DNA from: Nocardia amamiensis
GTDB lineage: Bacteria; Actinomycetota; Actinomycetes; Mycobacteriales; Mycobacteriaceae
Assembly: GCF_015477605.1 (NCBI RefSeq)
Contig: NZ_JADLQX010000006.1
Span: forward strand, 62,001 to 126,000
Length of the DNA: 64,000 bases
Reading direction: 5' to 3'
In this document: positions 63,514-64,000 of the stretch, piece after piece
Layout: the number at the start of each line of letters is the position of its first letter
Position numbering within the stretch: the first letter of the stretch is position 1
Position numbers and translations under genes: made by a program
Notes under the pieces: generated by a model
What the model saw: only the letters and a program-made list of their open reading frames with translations
What the model was told of the DNA's origin: nothing
Database searches by the model: none

Positions 63514-64000
63514 CTACTTCAGGCCCTTCGCCCAGTCGTAGGACTTGAGGTACGGGTCCGGGGTCACCGCCTTGCCGGAGTCCCAGACGGTGTAGATGAG
63601 ACCGTCGGGACGGATTTCGCCGATGCGGGCGGTCTTGGTGATGTGGTGATTGGAGCCGTCGATGGTCACCAGGCCCTCGGGGGCTTCGAAGCTCACCCCG
63701 TCGGCAGCGGCCTGAATGTCCTCCACCTTGAACGACTTCGCCTTCTCGACGGTGTTCTTCCACAGGTAGACCGACGCATAGGCGGCTTCCATCGGGTCCG
63801 AGGTCGGCTTGTCGGCGCCGAACGCGGCCTTGTAGTCGGCGACGAACTTCTTGTTCACCGGGGTGTCGACGGTCTGGTAGTAGTTCCACGCGGTGAGCTG
63901 GCCCGCGATGTTCTGCGCGCCGATGCCCGCGACCTCCTCCTCGGCGATGGACACCGAGATCACCGGCATCTCAGCGGCTTTCAGGCCCGCGCTGGTGTAC
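63514..64000 (-). CDS. urtA: Urea ABC transporter substrate-binding protein UrtA (C-terminal part)
   Basis: The last 161 residues of a periplasmic-binding-fold receptor; the N terminus lies beyond the window. Typical UrtA text is visible: [59 protein letters not shown], and the end [20 protein letters not shown]. As a lipoprotein it would capture urea outside the membrane for UrtBCDE. First gene of the urt operon in this view. Confidence 0.94.
   Translation of the reverse strand, partial: YTSAGLKAAEMPVISVSIAEEEVAGIGAQNIAGQLTAWNYYQTVDTPVNKKFVADYKAAFGADKPTSDPMEAAYASVYLWKNTVEKAKSFKVEDIQAAADGVSFEAPEGLVTIDGSNHHITKTARIGEIRPDGLIYTVWDSGKAVTPDPYLKSYDWAKGLK

Overview
The window is a high-GC actinobacterial chromosome segment, most likely Nocardia or a close mycolata relative. 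The evidence is the strong GC-third-position bias, frequent GTG/TTG starts, a GroEL nearly identical to mycobacterial GroEL2 with paired CIRCE elements, and several gene neighbourhoods known from Mycobacterium tuberculosis: Rv0427c-Rv0433, Rv0435c-Rv0437c, Rv0440, Rv0457c and Rv0462. The genus is an inference. No rRNA, tRNA, CRISPR array, transposase or integrase was seen.

Layout. 1-2520: the end of a secreted lipase gene, then thiC under a TPP riboswitch. 2621-4879: a lower-GC pocket with an Scr1-type XRE regulator, a DUF6879 protein and a small partner, plus two small divergent genes. 4966-9045: the homogentisate catabolic pair hmgA-fahA behind a TetR gene, and xthA. 9082-13806: a conserved block of GNAT enzyme, peptide deformylase, DUF3263, LytR_C protein, SodC and a YbdK-like ligase, followed by a PAP2-family membrane protein. 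15277-21337: a complete Mrp-type cation/proton antiporter operon (mnhACDEFG) in which every junction is a 4-nt stop/start overlap.

22875-29592: a CDC48-like AAA ATPase, then a coupled operon of a response-regulator/flavoprotein fusion, a cNMP-fold histidine kinase and a UBP-type zinc-finger protein. This operon is the best candidate here for an uncharacterised signalling system. 29802-37612: a polyketide-cyclase-fold protein, a KAS III enzyme, phosphatidylethanolamine synthesis (psd-pssA), an ECF41 sigma factor with its oxidoreductase, a Clp_N-domain DNA-binding protein under a doubly palindromic and probably leaderless promoter, and a SUFU-domain protein. 37672-42126: nadE and the CIRCE-controlled groEL.

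42136-56964: mostly single genes and regulator-target pairs (MarR/SMP-30, HxlR/NmrA-like reductase, TetR/VOC), a ZIP transporter, a HAD phosphatase, a prolyl oligopeptidase, an unusual M19 dipeptidase and lpd. It also holds a gene-free leader at 45443-45750 that ends in a strong intrinsic terminator. 56991-57305 is a 70-bp tandem repeat. The window closes with a CMD-family protein, a NERD-like membrane protein and the urea ABC transporter operon urtABCDE with a distal GntR regulator; urtA runs off the end.

Starts were adjusted where Shine-Dalgarno sites or ATGA/GTGA overlaps pointed to a particular codon. Functions are assigned from motifs read by eye; no database search was run.
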